This document shows positions 55,023 to 63,459 of a DNA stretch of 64,000 nucleotides, in pieces. How positions within the stretch are numbered: position 1 is the first letter of the stretch; each line of letters opens with the position of its first letter. Source of the DNA: Mesorhizobium sp. CU3 (GTDB taxonomy: Bacteria > Pseudomonadota > Alphaproteobacteria > Rhizobiales > Rhizobiaceae). The notes below the pieces were generated by a model that was not told where the DNA came from, searched no databases, and saw nothing but the letters and a program-made list of their open reading frames with translations. The position numbers and the translations under genes were made by a program. The DNA lies in contig NZ_VFWX01000001.1 in assembly GCF_006442965.1 (NCBI RefSeq), positions 620,001 to 684,000 of the forward strand, written 5' to 3'.

Positions 55023-55520
55023 GGTCGTTCTGTCCGGGCGAGCGTTGATCCGGCGTCGCGGGTGCTTCTCCAGAAAGACCCGTCGGCGTGTCGACGACCG
55101 GACCTGCCTGTCTCGCCGTGCATGGCAGCCGGCCGGATCGACCACCAAGCATTTAGGACTTGGAATTGCCCGAATTAGGGTCTTTGGCCGACCTTACGAA
55201 GATTTAATTCGCTGAGCACCGATCAGTCGAACACCAGTCACCGGATCGGGGAGCGGCGGCTGCCGAAGTTCAAAGCAGTCGGAAGGTGGCCAGCAGAAAG
55301 CAATCGCAGGCGATCCGACTGCCCTTATGTCGGAATGCAGCGGGCTCCAGAGGGTGCAAAGATTATTTTTATTTAATGATCGTCTGCGGCGACACCGACC
55401 TAGATTGGCATGACGGGCTGAGAACTGCCGGCGATGAAAACCCAATCGCGACTCGACGGAACTGGACAGCCTGATATCCGGAGGGCGGCTCACGCCCCCT
55501 CCACATGACAGGAGGCGCAA
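55023..55520. other. Intergenic region between degP and a small secreted-protein gene (498 bp)
   Basis: No credible gene seen. It holds the divergent promoters. GGAGGCGC (55511-55518) is the ribosome-binding site of the gene at 55521. The middle (55350-55450) is AT-richer. I find no clear sigma-factor or repressor motif. Confidence 0.5.
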
Positions 55521-55979
55521 ATGCACTCTTTCATCCTCAAATCGGCGCTCGCCGCAATGCTTGTCTCGCTGCCGCTGGCAACGGCTTCCGCGGCTTCGCA
55601 CGGCCATGGCGGGAACGGACCACATGCGTCGGGCCCGGTTTTCGGCGATCCCGACGGCGTCTTTCCCGACGATCCGGCCTATATGCGGGACTTTTACGGC
55701 TATCCGGCTCCTTCGACGCCGGTCACCATACAGAGCGGCCGTTTCGACACAGTTCTCGGCGACTTGCGCGCCGCGGACAGCCGCGTCGCGGCGGACCGGG
55801 ACCATCAGCGTCTGAGCGCGGCACAGGCGCGCGCGCTCGGTGCGCAAATCGACGCCATCCGCGGCGAGGCCGTCAGGACGGTCGACCGGGACGGCGGCAG
55901 ACTGCCCGCCCCGCAATATGACGCCCTGATGCGCCGGATCCACGGTCTCGACCAGGCCATCGATCGGGATGCGGCCTGA
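55521..55979 (+). CDS. Secreted small protein, unknown function
   Basis: A 152-residue predicted periplasmic protein with a signal peptide (ILKSALAAMLVSLPLATASA) cut before ASHGHGG. The mature part has a His/Gly/Pro-rich start (HGHGGNGPHASG), a middle FPDDPAYMRDFYGYPAP, and an alpha-helical, charged C-terminal half (LGDLRAADSRVAADRDH, ALGAQIDAIRGEAVRT). No known family was recognised. GGAGG sits upstream of the ATG. The histidine-rich start might bind metal. It converges with the metallo-hydrolase gene. Confidence 0.75.
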   Translation: MHSFILKSALAAMLVSLPLATASAASHGHGGNGPHASGPVFGDPDGVFPDDPAYMRDFYGYPAPSTPVTIQSGRFDTVLGDLRAADSRVAADRDHQRLSAAQARALGAQIDAIRGEAVRTVDRDGGRLPAPQYDALMRRIHGLDQAIDRDAA

Positions 55980-56013
55980 TCCATAGCCATGATAGTGCGA
56001 TAAAATAATCCAT

Positions 56014-56044
56014 GCCGCCCAGACCGCTCGTCGGCTTGGGCGGC
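56014..56044. terminator. Hairpin between convergent genes, possible terminator
   Basis: GCCGCCCA (56014-56021) and TGGGCGGC (56037-56044) are perfect 8-bp arms, 15-nt loop, between the convergent genes ending at 55979 and 56070. There is no clear U-run, so it is a weaker candidate than the one after aglK. Confidence 0.5.
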
Positions 56045-56069
56045 GCGAATCGATTTCCGTGTCTTAACT

Positions 56070-56804
56070 TCAGATGCCGCCGTTGCGCCTGAGATAGCCT
56101 GTCGCGATCTCGCGCATGCGCGCGCCGTCGAAGCTCGGCCCGTGGCCGCCATGGCCGATACGGATCGGCAGGTCGAGCAGCCGTTGCATGGTGCGGCGGT
56201 AGTCGGCCTTGTTGGAATCCGCCAGGTCGTCGATCAGCCAACTGTCGTATATGGCGTCGCCGCTGAAGAACCGGCCATCGGCCTCGTCGAACAGCGCGAT
56301 CGAATCCGGCGAATGTCCTGGAAGATGCAGCACGCGGAACTGCCTGTCGCCGAGATCGACGACATCGCCCTCGTCCAGCACGCGTGTGAGCGGCGCCGGC
56401 GGAATGCGATAATTAGCCGCCTTCCAATCCGGCGCCGGCAGTTTGGAGACGGCGCCGTCGAGATTGTGGAACATGTAGGCGTAGGTGACGGCATCATCCA
56501 TGTCGTCGAAGCGCGCCGCGCTCATCTTCGGCCCCATGCGCAACGGGAACTCGTGCAGCGAGCCGACATGGTCGAGGTGGATATGGGTTGCGACGACAAT
56601 CAGCGGCTTGCCGGCCGGCGTGTCGATTTCCGGCGCCAGCGGGCAGATGCCTATGCCGGTGTCGACCAGAAGGTCGGCGTCGCGACCCCTGAGATGCCAC
56701 ATATTGGCGCGCACGAAATCATGCACGAAAGGCTCGGTCAGCATCGTCGTTGAAGCATCGACAACCGCCTTGCCGAACCAGTCCCCCACCACCAGTTCGC
56801 CCAT
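56070..56804 (-). CDS. MBL-fold metallo-hydrolase
   Basis: A 244-residue metallo-beta-lactamase-fold hydrolase. Zinc ligands: THIHLDH (H74, H76, D78, H79), VLHLPGHSP, and FSGDAIYDS with the bridging Asp; a final His lies in RIGHGGHGP. The layout matches glyoxalase-II-like and lactonase-like enzymes, but the substrate is unclear. Its ATG overlaps the phosphofructokinase stop by one base (TGATG), so both are translated together. Confidence 0.9.
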   Translation of the reverse strand: MGELVVGDWFGKAVVDASTTMLTEPFVHDFVRANMWHLRGRDADLLVDTGIGICPLAPEIDTPAGKPLIVVATHIHLDHVGSLHEFPLRMGPKMSAARFDDMDDAVTYAYMFHNLDGAVSKLPAPDWKAANYRIPPAPLTRVLDEGDVVDLGDRQFRVLHLPGHSPDSIALFDEADGRFFSGDAIYDSWLIDDLADSNKADYRRTMQRLLDLPIRIGHGGHGPSFDGARMREIATGYLRRNGGI

Positions 56805-57970
56805 CAGACGAACGGCTTCCCGACCTTGTACTTTTCCGGCACCAAGCGCTTCAGATAAGCCATGCCGGCTTCCGAAAGCTGGTTGACGTCGGGCTTCATG
56901 AAATCGTCGGGCATGTGGCGCGTCTTGCCGGCTACGGCCTTCAGCGGCACCTTCTTCAGCACCGTCTTCGAGCCATCATACTGGATCGCCACCGAGCCGC
57001 CGCCCTCGGCGGCGACGCCGACGGCGAAAGCGCCGGCATCGAAGGCTTCCTGGGCGTCGACGGCGCTGATGGCGCCGACATAGCCGCGCGGCATATAACC
57101 CAGCGCATCGACGCGCGCGCGCTTGCCCGGCAGGCCTTCGGCCAGCGCCCGTTCAAGCGCCGCTGGCAGGTCGCTGCCCGAGAGCTTGACGTTGCCGTGT
57201 TGGTCGCGCTCGAGCTTTTCCGGTGGCACCAGGCTTTCGACCAGCGCCTTGCCGTCGGCGGTGCTGACGCCTTCGGAGACGGCGACGATGCAGCGCTTGT
57301 GGCGGTCCAGCGTTTCGCGCACCTCATCGATGAAGCGCTTGGCCGAGAAGGCGCGTTCCGGCAGATAGACCAGATGCGGACCGCTGTCGGGGTCGAGCTG
57401 CCAAGCGGCCGCGGCGGCGGTCAGGAAGCCGGCATGCCGGCCCATGACGATACCGACATAGATGCCGGGCAGCGCGCGGAAATCGAGATCGACCGACAGG
57501 AAGGCGCCGGCGACGAATTCGGCCGCCGAGATGAAGCCCGGCGTGTGGTCGTTTTCCTCGAGGTCGTTGTCGATGGTCTTCGGCGCATGCACGAAGGCGA
57601 TCGAGCCGCCGGCCGCATCGGTCAGGATCTGCTGCGTGCCCGAGGTGTCGTTGCCGCCGATATAGATGAAGGCATCGGCGCCGGCCTTCTTCAACCCGTT
57701 GAGGATGACCTCGCAATAGGCGGCGTCCGGCTTGTCGCGGGTGGAGCCGAGGGCTGCGCTCGGCGTACCGGCGATCAGCCTGAGCCGATCCTCGGGGATG
57801 GCGGAGAGATCGACATAATTGCCATCGCGGATGCCGCGCACGCCATGGATCGAGCCCAGAACCTTGGCGCCGGGATGGCGCTTGCGGATCTCCAGCGTGG
57901 CGCCGACGACCGTCTGGTTGATGACGGCGGTCGGGCCGCCGCCCTGCGCGATGACGAAAGTTCCGGCCAT
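56804..57970 (-). CDS. 6-Phosphofructokinase, PPi-type (GGND variant)
   Basis: A 388-residue PFK-family enzyme converting fructose 6-phosphate to the 1,6-bisphosphate. N-terminal QGGGPTAVINQT; substrate motif PKTIDND (130-136), characteristic of PPi-dependent enzymes; MGRHAGFLT. At the phosphoryl-donor motif the sequence reads GGNDTSG (105-111) in place of GGDGT (ATP) or GGDDT (PPi): D108 at the donor-selecting position points to pyrophosphate use, while N107 replaces the usual magnesium-binding Asp. Mesorhizobium relies largely on the Entner-Doudoroff path, so PFK may run in the reversible or gluconeogenic direction. It heads a two-gene unit with the MBL-fold gene. Confidence 0.88.
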   Translation of the reverse strand: MAGTFVIAQGGGPTAVINQTVVGATLEIRKRHPGAKVLGSIHGVRGIRDGNYVDLSAIPEDRLRLIAGTPSAALGSTRDKPDAAYCEVILNGLKKAGADAFIYIGGNDTSGTQQILTDAAGGSIAFVHAPKTIDNDLEENDHTPGFISAAEFVAGAFLSVDLDFRALPGIYVGIVMGRHAGFLTAAAAAWQLDPDSGPHLVYLPERAFSAKRFIDEVRETLDRHKRCIVAVSEGVSTADGKALVESLVPPEKLERDQHGNVKLSGSDLPAALERALAEGLPGKRARVDALGYMPRGYVGAISAVDAQEAFDAGAFAVGVAAEGGGSVAIQYDGSKTVLKKVPLKAVAGKTRHMPDDFMKPDVNQLSEAGMAYLKRLVPEKYKVGKPFV

Positions 57971-57984
57971 GCTTTTTGTCTCCC

Positions 57985-58037
57985 TAGAGCATGATGCCGA
58001 AAAGTGTGAAGCGGTTTTCGGACGACATCATGCTCTA
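57985..58037. repeat. Short rhizobial palindromic repeat, copy 3
   Basis: TAGAGCATGATG (57985-57996) and CATCATGCTCTA (58026-58037), 12-bp perfect arms around CCGAAAAGTGTGAAGCGGTT. The core matches the AAAGTGT-GAGCGGT part of copy 1. It lies between the PFK start and the L,D-transpeptidase stop, in a 228-bp gap. Confidence 0.8.
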
Positions 58038-58198
58038 TTTCTTTGATTTGGAGACGGATTCAGATTTCAGGTCGAACAGACCTGAAATCATCCGTCTCCA
58101 GGCGAAGGTTTTCACGGCACCTTGGCCTGTCTTGCGGCATCGCGCAACGGGAGAAACGGTATCTTGGAAGGAGTGGCCGGACAGGCCGCCCGACAGGA

Positions 58199-58969
58199 TC
58201 AGACCACGACGACGGGGTTCTTCTTGGAAACGCGGCTGTAGAGGTCGATGATGTCCTGGTTGATCAGCCGCACGCAGCCCGACGACATCGCCTGGCCGAT
58301 GCTCCACCATTCGGGCGAGCCGTGGATGCGGTAGCCGGTGTCCTTGCCGTCCTGATAGATGTAAAGCGCACGCGCGCCGAGCGGATTTGTGAGGCCGCCG
58401 GGCTGGCCGCCCTGCCACTTCACCAGTTCCGGCTTGCGCTGGATCATCTCCGGCGGCGGCGTCCAGACCGGCCATTCGCGGCCATATTGGATGTTGGCGC
58501 GGCCCGACCAGCGGAAGCCGTCCTTGCCGATGCCGACGCCGTAGCGGATGGCGTCGCCGCCCGGCTGTACGAGATAGAGCATGCGCTCCTTGAGATGCAC
58601 GACGATGGTGCCGGGCGCCTCGCCGGTCTTGTCGACGACGATCTGGCGGCGGAATTCCGGCTTGACCTTCTGCCACGGCACCGCCGGCACATTGAAGCCG
58701 CCATCAGTCAGCGAGGCATACATGACATCCGGACCGGTGATGTTCTTGTCGACGCTGATCGCCGGGCGCATCGGCGGCACTGAACCGGTGACGGTGTTGT
58801 CGAGCTGCATCTGCGGCAAGTCGAGCGTCTCGGTGGTGCTGCAGCCGGCAACGCCCAGTAGCGCCAAGGCGCCAGCGCCAGAGAGCAGGGCGCGGCGGGA
58901 AAGCTGAATTTCGGTATCGATTGCGACGCCATTCGAAGGCGGCGTCAGACTTTGCGGCAACTCGCGCAT
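58199..58969 (-). CDS. L,D-transpeptidase (YkuD family), lipoprotein-like signal
   Basis: A ~256-residue YkuD-domain enzyme that forms 3-3 crosslinks in peptidoglycan or links proteins to it. The signal part has a twin-arginine-like SRRALLSGAGALALLGVAGC with a lipobox (GVAGC), so it is probably a membrane-anchored lipoprotein. The catalytic domain (~130-250) has YRIHGSPEWWSIG and the active-site SSGCVRL. Rhizobia carry many such enzymes. The ATG at 58969 gives the best signal peptide; a start at 59023 is possible. GC is typical of the window. Confidence 0.9.
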   Translation of the reverse strand: MRELPQSLTPPSNGVAIDTEIQLSRRALLSGAGALALLGVAGCSTTETLDLPQMQLDNTVTGSVPPMRPAISVDKNITGPDVMYASLTDGGFNVPAVPWQKVKPEFRRQIVVDKTGEAPGTIVVHLKERMLYLVQPGGDAIRYGVGIGKDGFRWSGRANIQYGREWPVWTPPPEMIQRKPELVKWQGGQPGGLTNPLGARALYIYQDGKDTGYRIHGSPEWWSIGQAMSSGCVRLINQDIIDLYSRVSKKNPVVVV

Positions 58970-59198
58970 GCACCAAACCCTACGCTGCCGGCGGGAAGCA
59001 CGGTCCGGCCGGATCGCAGGCATTTTCGCCAGTCATGGTTGAAAAAGCGTGAAAGCCCCGCCCGCAGGCTTAACCCTAACGAGCCGTTGCACACGTGCAG
59101 GATCCAGCAGTTCGGCGTCGAGGATTTTTCCGACGGCCTCTTTACAATCGCGACGACCCCAGGATTTATCCTGTTCTTTGCGCTCAAGGAGTAAGGAA

Positions 59199-59822
59199 AT
59201 GTCCTTCGAAAACTGGGCTGCCTTTGCCGCCGCCTCTTCCATCCTGCTCGTCATCCCAGGCCCGACGATCCTTCTGGTCGTCTCCTATGCGCTCGGCCAA
59301 GGCTGGCGCACGGCGCTGCCGATGGCGGTCGGCGTGGCGCTCGGCGACTTCACCGCGATGACGCTGTCTATGCTGGGCATCGGCGCGCTGCTCGCAGCCT
59401 CGGCCACGGTGTTCACCGTGCTCAAGGTGATCGGCGCTGGCTACCTGATCTATCTCGGCATAAAGCTGTTCCGCGCCGGCGGCGCGCTGAAGGCGGAGCC
59501 GCGCACCGACGCGGTGTCGGCGGCGAGGATGATGGCGCATGCCTGGCTGGTCACCGCGCTCAACCCGAAGAGCATCACCTTCTTCGTCGCCTTCCTGCCG
59601 CAGTTCCTCGACCGGCATGCCGATTTCTGGCCGCAGATGCTGATCTTCGAGACGACCTTCCTGACGCTGGCCTTCGCCAATGCGTTCGGCTACGCGCTCG
59701 TGGCCTCGCGCGCTCGCGCCATCGTGCGCAACGAGAAGGCGATCCGCATCTTCAACCGGACCGGCGGCACGCTGCTGGTCGGCGCCGGCATCGCCACGGT
59801 GGCGATGCGCTCGGGGAGTTGA
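59199..59822 (+). CDS. LysE/RhtB family amino-acid exporter
   Basis: A 207-residue LysE-type exporter of five or six helices. Marks: the N-terminal helix FAAASSILLVIPGPTILLVV with the PGPxxL motif, GVALGDFTAMTLSMLGIGAL, and FLTLAFANAFGYALVASRAR at the C terminus. ATG 59199 follows AAGGAG. Family members export basic or neutral amino acids or homoserine lactones; the substrate cannot be told. Confidence 0.9.
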   Translation: MSFENWAAFAAASSILLVIPGPTILLVVSYALGQGWRTALPMAVGVALGDFTAMTLSMLGIGALLAASATVFTVLKVIGAGYLIYLGIKLFRAGGALKAEPRTDAVSAARMMAHAWLVTALNPKSITFFVAFLPQFLDRHADFWPQMLIFETTFLTLAFANAFGYALVASRARAIVRNEKAIRIFNRTGGTLLVGAGIATVAMRSGS

Positions 59823-59925
59823 GGCCGAGAGCGCGCATCGCCTCGTTGTTCGATTGGCGGCCAGACTGACGATGCTCTAGGATCGGAGCCTCGACAACGT
59901 ATCTGCGACCATCGAAGGACACGGC

Positions 59926-61251
59926 ATGACGGTGAAGGACGCATTCGGCCTGAGCTATTCGGGCGCGACCGATGTCGGTTTGTCGTCCTACGCCAAAGCC
60001 GTGCACGAGCTGCAGTGCTTCATCGGCGATCCGGTGGGTTCCATCGACCGCGCCATCGCGGATGATCCGGCCTTCGTCATGGCGCATGTCTTCAAGGGCT
60101 ATCTGTTCGGGCTCGCCACCGAGCGCGACGCTTCGGCGGTTGCCCGGGCAAGCTATGAGGCGGCGCTGCCATTGGCGGCGACCGCGCGCGAACAGGCGCA
60201 TGTGGCGGCGCTCGGCCATCTCGCCGACGGCCGCTGGCATGACGCCGCCCGCCTGCTGGAGGACATCGCCATCGACAATCCGCTCGATGCGCTGGCGTTG
60301 CAGGTCGGGCACCAGATCGACTTCTTCACCGGCAATGCCCGCATGCTGCGCGACCGCATTGGACGGGCGCTGCCGGCCTGGCAAAAAACCATGCCGGGTT
60401 ACCACGCCATCCTCGGCATGCAGGCCTTCGGACTGGAGGAAATGGGCGACTATGCCCGCGCCGAGAGCTTCGGCCGGCAGGCGATCGAGATCGAGCCACG
60501 CGACGGCTGGGCGCAGCATGCCGTCGCGCACGTCATGGAAATGCAAAGCCGACAAAGAGACGGCATCGCCTGGATGCGCGCCAACCCCGAGGCATGGACG
60601 AAGGAAAGCTTCCTCCAGGTCCACAATTGGTGGCATCTGGCGCTGTTCCACTACGATCTCGGCGAGATCGACGAGGTGCTGAAACTCTATGACGGGCCGA
60701 TCTTCGGCGCGCGCTCGACGCTGGCGCTGAACATGGTCGACGCCTCGGCGATCCTGTGGCGGCTTTATCTCGGCGGCGCCGATGTCGGCGACCGCTGGCA
60801 GGCGCTCGCAGCGAACTGGGCGCCGAAGGCGGGAGCCGGGAATTACGCCTTCAACGACGCACATGCGATGATGGCCTTTGTCGGCGCCGGGCTGGACGCG
60901 CCGGCTAAAACGCTGATCGAGGCGCAACGCGAGGCGATGCGGAGCGGTGACGACAACGCCGCCTTCACCCGCGATGTCGGCCATCCGCTGACCTTGGCCA
61001 TCAAGGCGTTCGGCGAAGGCAATCATGCCGAAACCGTGCGGCTGATCCGGCCGATCCGCTCGATCGCGCACCGCTTCGGCGGCAGCCATGCGCAACGCGA
61101 CGTGATCGACCTGACACTGATCGAAGCGGCGCTGCGCGCCGGCGACACGGCGCTGGCGCGGGCGCTGACGGCGGAGCGGCAGCTGGCGCGGCCGGACAGC
61201 CCGCTGTCGGCGCTGTTCCTGCGGCGCGCCGCCGATTTGCCTGACAATTGA
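59926..61251 (+). CDS. TTC38-like tetratricopeptide repeat protein
   Basis: A 441-residue helical repeat protein similar in architecture to TTC38. Repeats are visible as paired helices, e.g. DPAFVMAHVFKGYLFGLA and FGLEEMGDYARAESFGRQAIE. Segments HAVAHVMEMQSRQRDGIAWM and HNWWHLALFHYDLGEIDEVL (the latter a family signature) are also present. Most likely cytoplasmic; no signal peptide. The biochemical role is unknown. It lies just upstream of the xylose genes, but a palindrome in front of xylB suggests separate control. Confidence 0.87.
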   Translation: MTVKDAFGLSYSGATDVGLSSYAKAVHELQCFIGDPVGSIDRAIADDPAFVMAHVFKGYLFGLATERDASAVARASYEAALPLAATAREQAHVAALGHLADGRWHDAARLLEDIAIDNPLDALALQVGHQIDFFTGNARMLRDRIGRALPAWQKTMPGYHAILGMQAFGLEEMGDYARAESFGRQAIEIEPRDGWAQHAVAHVMEMQSRQRDGIAWMRANPEAWTKESFLQVHNWWHLALFHYDLGEIDEVLKLYDGPIFGARSTLALNMVDASAILWRLYLGGADVGDRWQALAANWAPKAGAGNYAFNDAHAMMAFVGAGLDAPAKTLIEAQREAMRSGDDNAAFTRDVGHPLTLAIKAFGEGNHAETVRLIRPIRSIAHRFGGSHAQRDVIDLTLIEAALRAGDTALARALTAERQLARPDSPLSALFLRRAADLPDN

Positions 61252-61289
61252 CCCGAAGCGGATCTTGCCGTAAAAACTGGCCAAGCCAG

Positions 61290-61312
61290 ATTTTTTCGAG
61301 ATCCGAAAAAAT
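61290..61312. promoter_or_regulatory. Palindrome just upstream of xylB, candidate repressor site
   Basis: ATTTTTTCG-AGATC-CGAAAAAAT: perfect 9-bp arms, 5-nt spacer, 21 nt before the xylB ATG. The A/T-rich arms with central CG resemble operators of ROK-family xylose repressors (XylR type). Neither regulator nor second copy was found in the window. Confidence 0.5.
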
Positions 61313-61333
61313 TAATGGCAATGGGAGGATATC

Positions 61334-62788
61334 ATGTATCTCGGCCTCGACCTGGGCACCTCGGGCGTCAAGGCGCTGCTGATCGACGACGGCCAGAAGG
61401 TCGTCGGTTCCGGCCACGGCTCGCTCGATGTCTCGCGGCCGCATCCCGGCTGGTCGGAGCAGGACCCGGCGCATTGGGTCGAGGCCTGCGAGACGGCGAT
61501 CGCCGAATTGAAGGCGGCGCATCCCAAGGAACTTGCGGCGGTCAGGGGCATCGGCCTGTCCGGCCAGATGCATGGCGCGACCTTGCTCGATACCGCTGAC
61601 AATGTGTTGCGTCCCTGCATCCTGTGGAACGACACCCGCAGCCATGCCGAGGCGGCGGCGCTCGATGCCGATCCGCGCTTCCGTAAGCTCACCGGCAACA
61701 TCGTCTTCCCGGGCTTCACGGCGCCGAAGCTCGCCTGGGTGAAGAACAACGAGCCGGTCCTCTTCGCCAAGGTCGCCAAGGTGCTGTTGCCCAAGGATTT
61801 CCTGCGGCTCTGGCTGACCGGCGAGCATATTTCGGAAATGTCGGATTCGGCCGGCACCTCCTGGCTCGATGTCGGCCAGCGTCGCTGGTCCTCCGAGTTG
61901 CTGGCGGCGACATCGCTCGACGAGAAGCACATGCCGTCGTTGGTCGAAGGCACGGCCAAGGCCGGCGCCTTGCGCGGCGAGCTGGCTTCCAAGTGGGGCA
62001 TCGCGGCGGGCACCCCGGTTGCCGGCGGCGCCGGCGACAATGCGGCCTCGGCCTGCGGCATGGGCACGGTCGGCGCCGGCCATGCCTTCGTGTCGCTCGG
62101 CACGTCGGGCGTGCTGTTTGCGGCCAATGCCTCCTATTTGCCCAATCCCGAAAGCGCGGTGCACACCTTCTGCCACGCGCTGCCCGCTACCTGGCATCAG
62201 ATGGGCGTCATCCTGTCGGCCACGGATTCGCTGAACTGGCTGTCCGAGATCACCGGCAAAAGCGCCGGCGACCTGACCGGCGAGTTGGGCGACGCGCTGA
62301 AGGCGCCGACGGGCGTCACTTTCCTGCCGTATCTGTCGGGCGAGCGCACGCCGCACAATGATTCCGCCATTCGTGGCTCGTTCACCGGGCTGGCGCACGA
62401 ATCGAGCCGCGCCGTGCTGACGCAAGCCGTGCTCGAAGGCGTCGCCTTCGCGTTCCGCGACAGCCTGGAAGCGCTGAGGAAGGCCGGCACGACGCTGACC
62501 AGGGTAACCGCCATCGGCGGCGGCTCGCGCTCGCGCTACTGGCTGAAGGCGATCGCCACCGCGCTGCAGGTGCCGGTCGATATTCCGGCCGACGGCGATT
62601 TCGGCGCGGCGTTTGGCGCGGCGAGGCTGGGGTTGATTGCCGCGACAGGGGCTGATCCGCTGGCGGTGTGCACAGCGCCGAGGACGGACGCCACTGTCGA
62701 GCCGGATGCTGGGCTTGGCGGGGCTTATGCGGATGCCTATCAGCGCTATCGGGCGCTTTATCCGGCGATCCGGGCGGTAACTGCGTGA
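61334..62788 (+). CDS. xylB: Xylulokinase
   Basis: A 484-residue FGGY-family kinase that phosphorylates D-xylulose to xylulose 5-phosphate for the pentose-phosphate pathway. Features: YLGLDLGTSGVKALLID at the N terminus (ATP/phosphate loop), LSGQMHGATLLD (active-site His), PCILWNDTRSH, and GGGSRSRYWLKAIATALQVPV at the C terminus (nucleotide-binding; split). Length matches E. coli XylB. GGGAGGATATC precedes the ATG. Together with xylA (63460) it gives xylose use, with a small gene on the other strand between them. Confidence 0.95.
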   Translation: MYLGLDLGTSGVKALLIDDGQKVVGSGHGSLDVSRPHPGWSEQDPAHWVEACETAIAELKAAHPKELAAVRGIGLSGQMHGATLLDTADNVLRPCILWNDTRSHAEAAALDADPRFRKLTGNIVFPGFTAPKLAWVKNNEPVLFAKVAKVLLPKDFLRLWLTGEHISEMSDSAGTSWLDVGQRRWSSELLAATSLDEKHMPSLVEGTAKAGALRGELASKWGIAAGTPVAGGAGDNAASACGMGTVGAGHAFVSLGTSGVLFAANASYLPNPESAVHTFCHALPATWHQMGVILSATDSLNWLSEITGKSAGDLTGELGDALKAPTGVTFLPYLSGERTPHNDSAIRGSFTGLAHESSRAVLTQAVLEGVAFAFRDSLEALRKAGTTLTRVTAIGGGSRSRYWLKAIATALQVPVDIPADGDFGAAFGAARLGLIAATGADPLAVCTAPRTDATVEPDAGLGGAYADAYQRYRALYPAIRAVTA

Positions 62789-62794
62789 GTCAGC

Positions 62795-62964
62795 GCGAGG
62801 CCCCCCTCTCTGGCCTGCCGGGCATCTCCCCCTCGTGGGGGGAGATTGGCAGTTTTGGCGCCTCGCTTATTCCTGCAACGTTGATGGTTGGGGAAGGCCT
62901 GCGTGACAATCAATCTCCCCCCTTGAGGGGGAGATTGCCGGCAGGCCAGAGAGGGGGGCCTCGC
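62795..62964. repeat. 170-bp inverted repeat between convergent genes
   Basis: Perfect 27-bp arms: GCGAGGCCCCCCTCTCTGG...CGG (62795-62821) and its complement CCGGCAGGCC...CTCGC (62938-62964). Inside are CTCCCCC/GGGGGAG hairpins on both sides. It separates the convergent xylB and SnoaL-like genes and could act as a terminator. It is of the rhizobial mosaic type. Confidence 0.85.
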
Positions 62965-62985
62965 ACCCAACCTAACAGCGGAAAC

Positions 62986-63348
62986 TCACTGCGCCGGCAC
63001 CTTGTCCAAAAACCCGGTGATGCTCTTCAGCCGCCCGTTCTCGATGACGCCGATATCCGTTCCCTCGATGACGGACTCGACACCTTCCGGCCCGAGATTC
63101 CACGAGAAGCGGATCCTGTCGCCAAACCCATCCGGCTGACCCTTCAGCGAAAACCTGAAGCCGGCGAAACGCTGTTGGACGCCATCGATAAGGGCCGCGA
63201 TGCCGTCATGGCCGTCGCCCTGCATGACCGGGTCGCGGTAGCTGACATCGCTGGTGAAGGCCGCTTCGAGCAAAGCCTTGCGGCGGGTCGCGTCGCTCTC
63301 GTTCCAGGCGGTGATGTAGTTGCGGGCAATGGTGTTGAGGTCGGTCAT
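62986..63348 (-). CDS. SnoaL/NTF2-like small protein
   Basis: A 120-residue protein of the NTF2-like (SnoaL/ketosteroid-isomerase) fold: LNTIARNYITAWNESDATRRKALLE with the W-E/D start, SYRDPVMQGDGHDGIAALI, and FLDKVP at the end. Such proteins bind small hydrophobic ligands; some are isomerases or hydrolases, others accessory domains. ATG 63348 is chosen with AAGGA 8 nt upstream. It sits opposite the xylose genes and its role is unknown. Confidence 0.85.
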   Translation of the reverse strand: MTDLNTIARNYITAWNESDATRRKALLEAAFTSDVSYRDPVMQGDGHDGIAALIDGVQQRFAGFRFSLKGQPDGFGDRIRFSWNLGPEGVESVIEGTDIGVIENGRLKSITGFLDKVPAQ

Positions 63349-63459
63349 TGTCATGTTCCTTCGTTGGATCGTTTCGACATGACCCTTTTCGCCCCGCCAA
63401 AGAGTGAAACCAATTACGCCTGAGGTAATCGGGCCGAACATCCGGAGAGGAAGGAAACC

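Noticed and set aside
59033..59254. 73-codon minus-strand frame overlapping the LysE start
   Set aside because: It overlaps the promoter and start of the exporter on the other strand, has no convincing Shine-Dalgarno site and matches no family I know.
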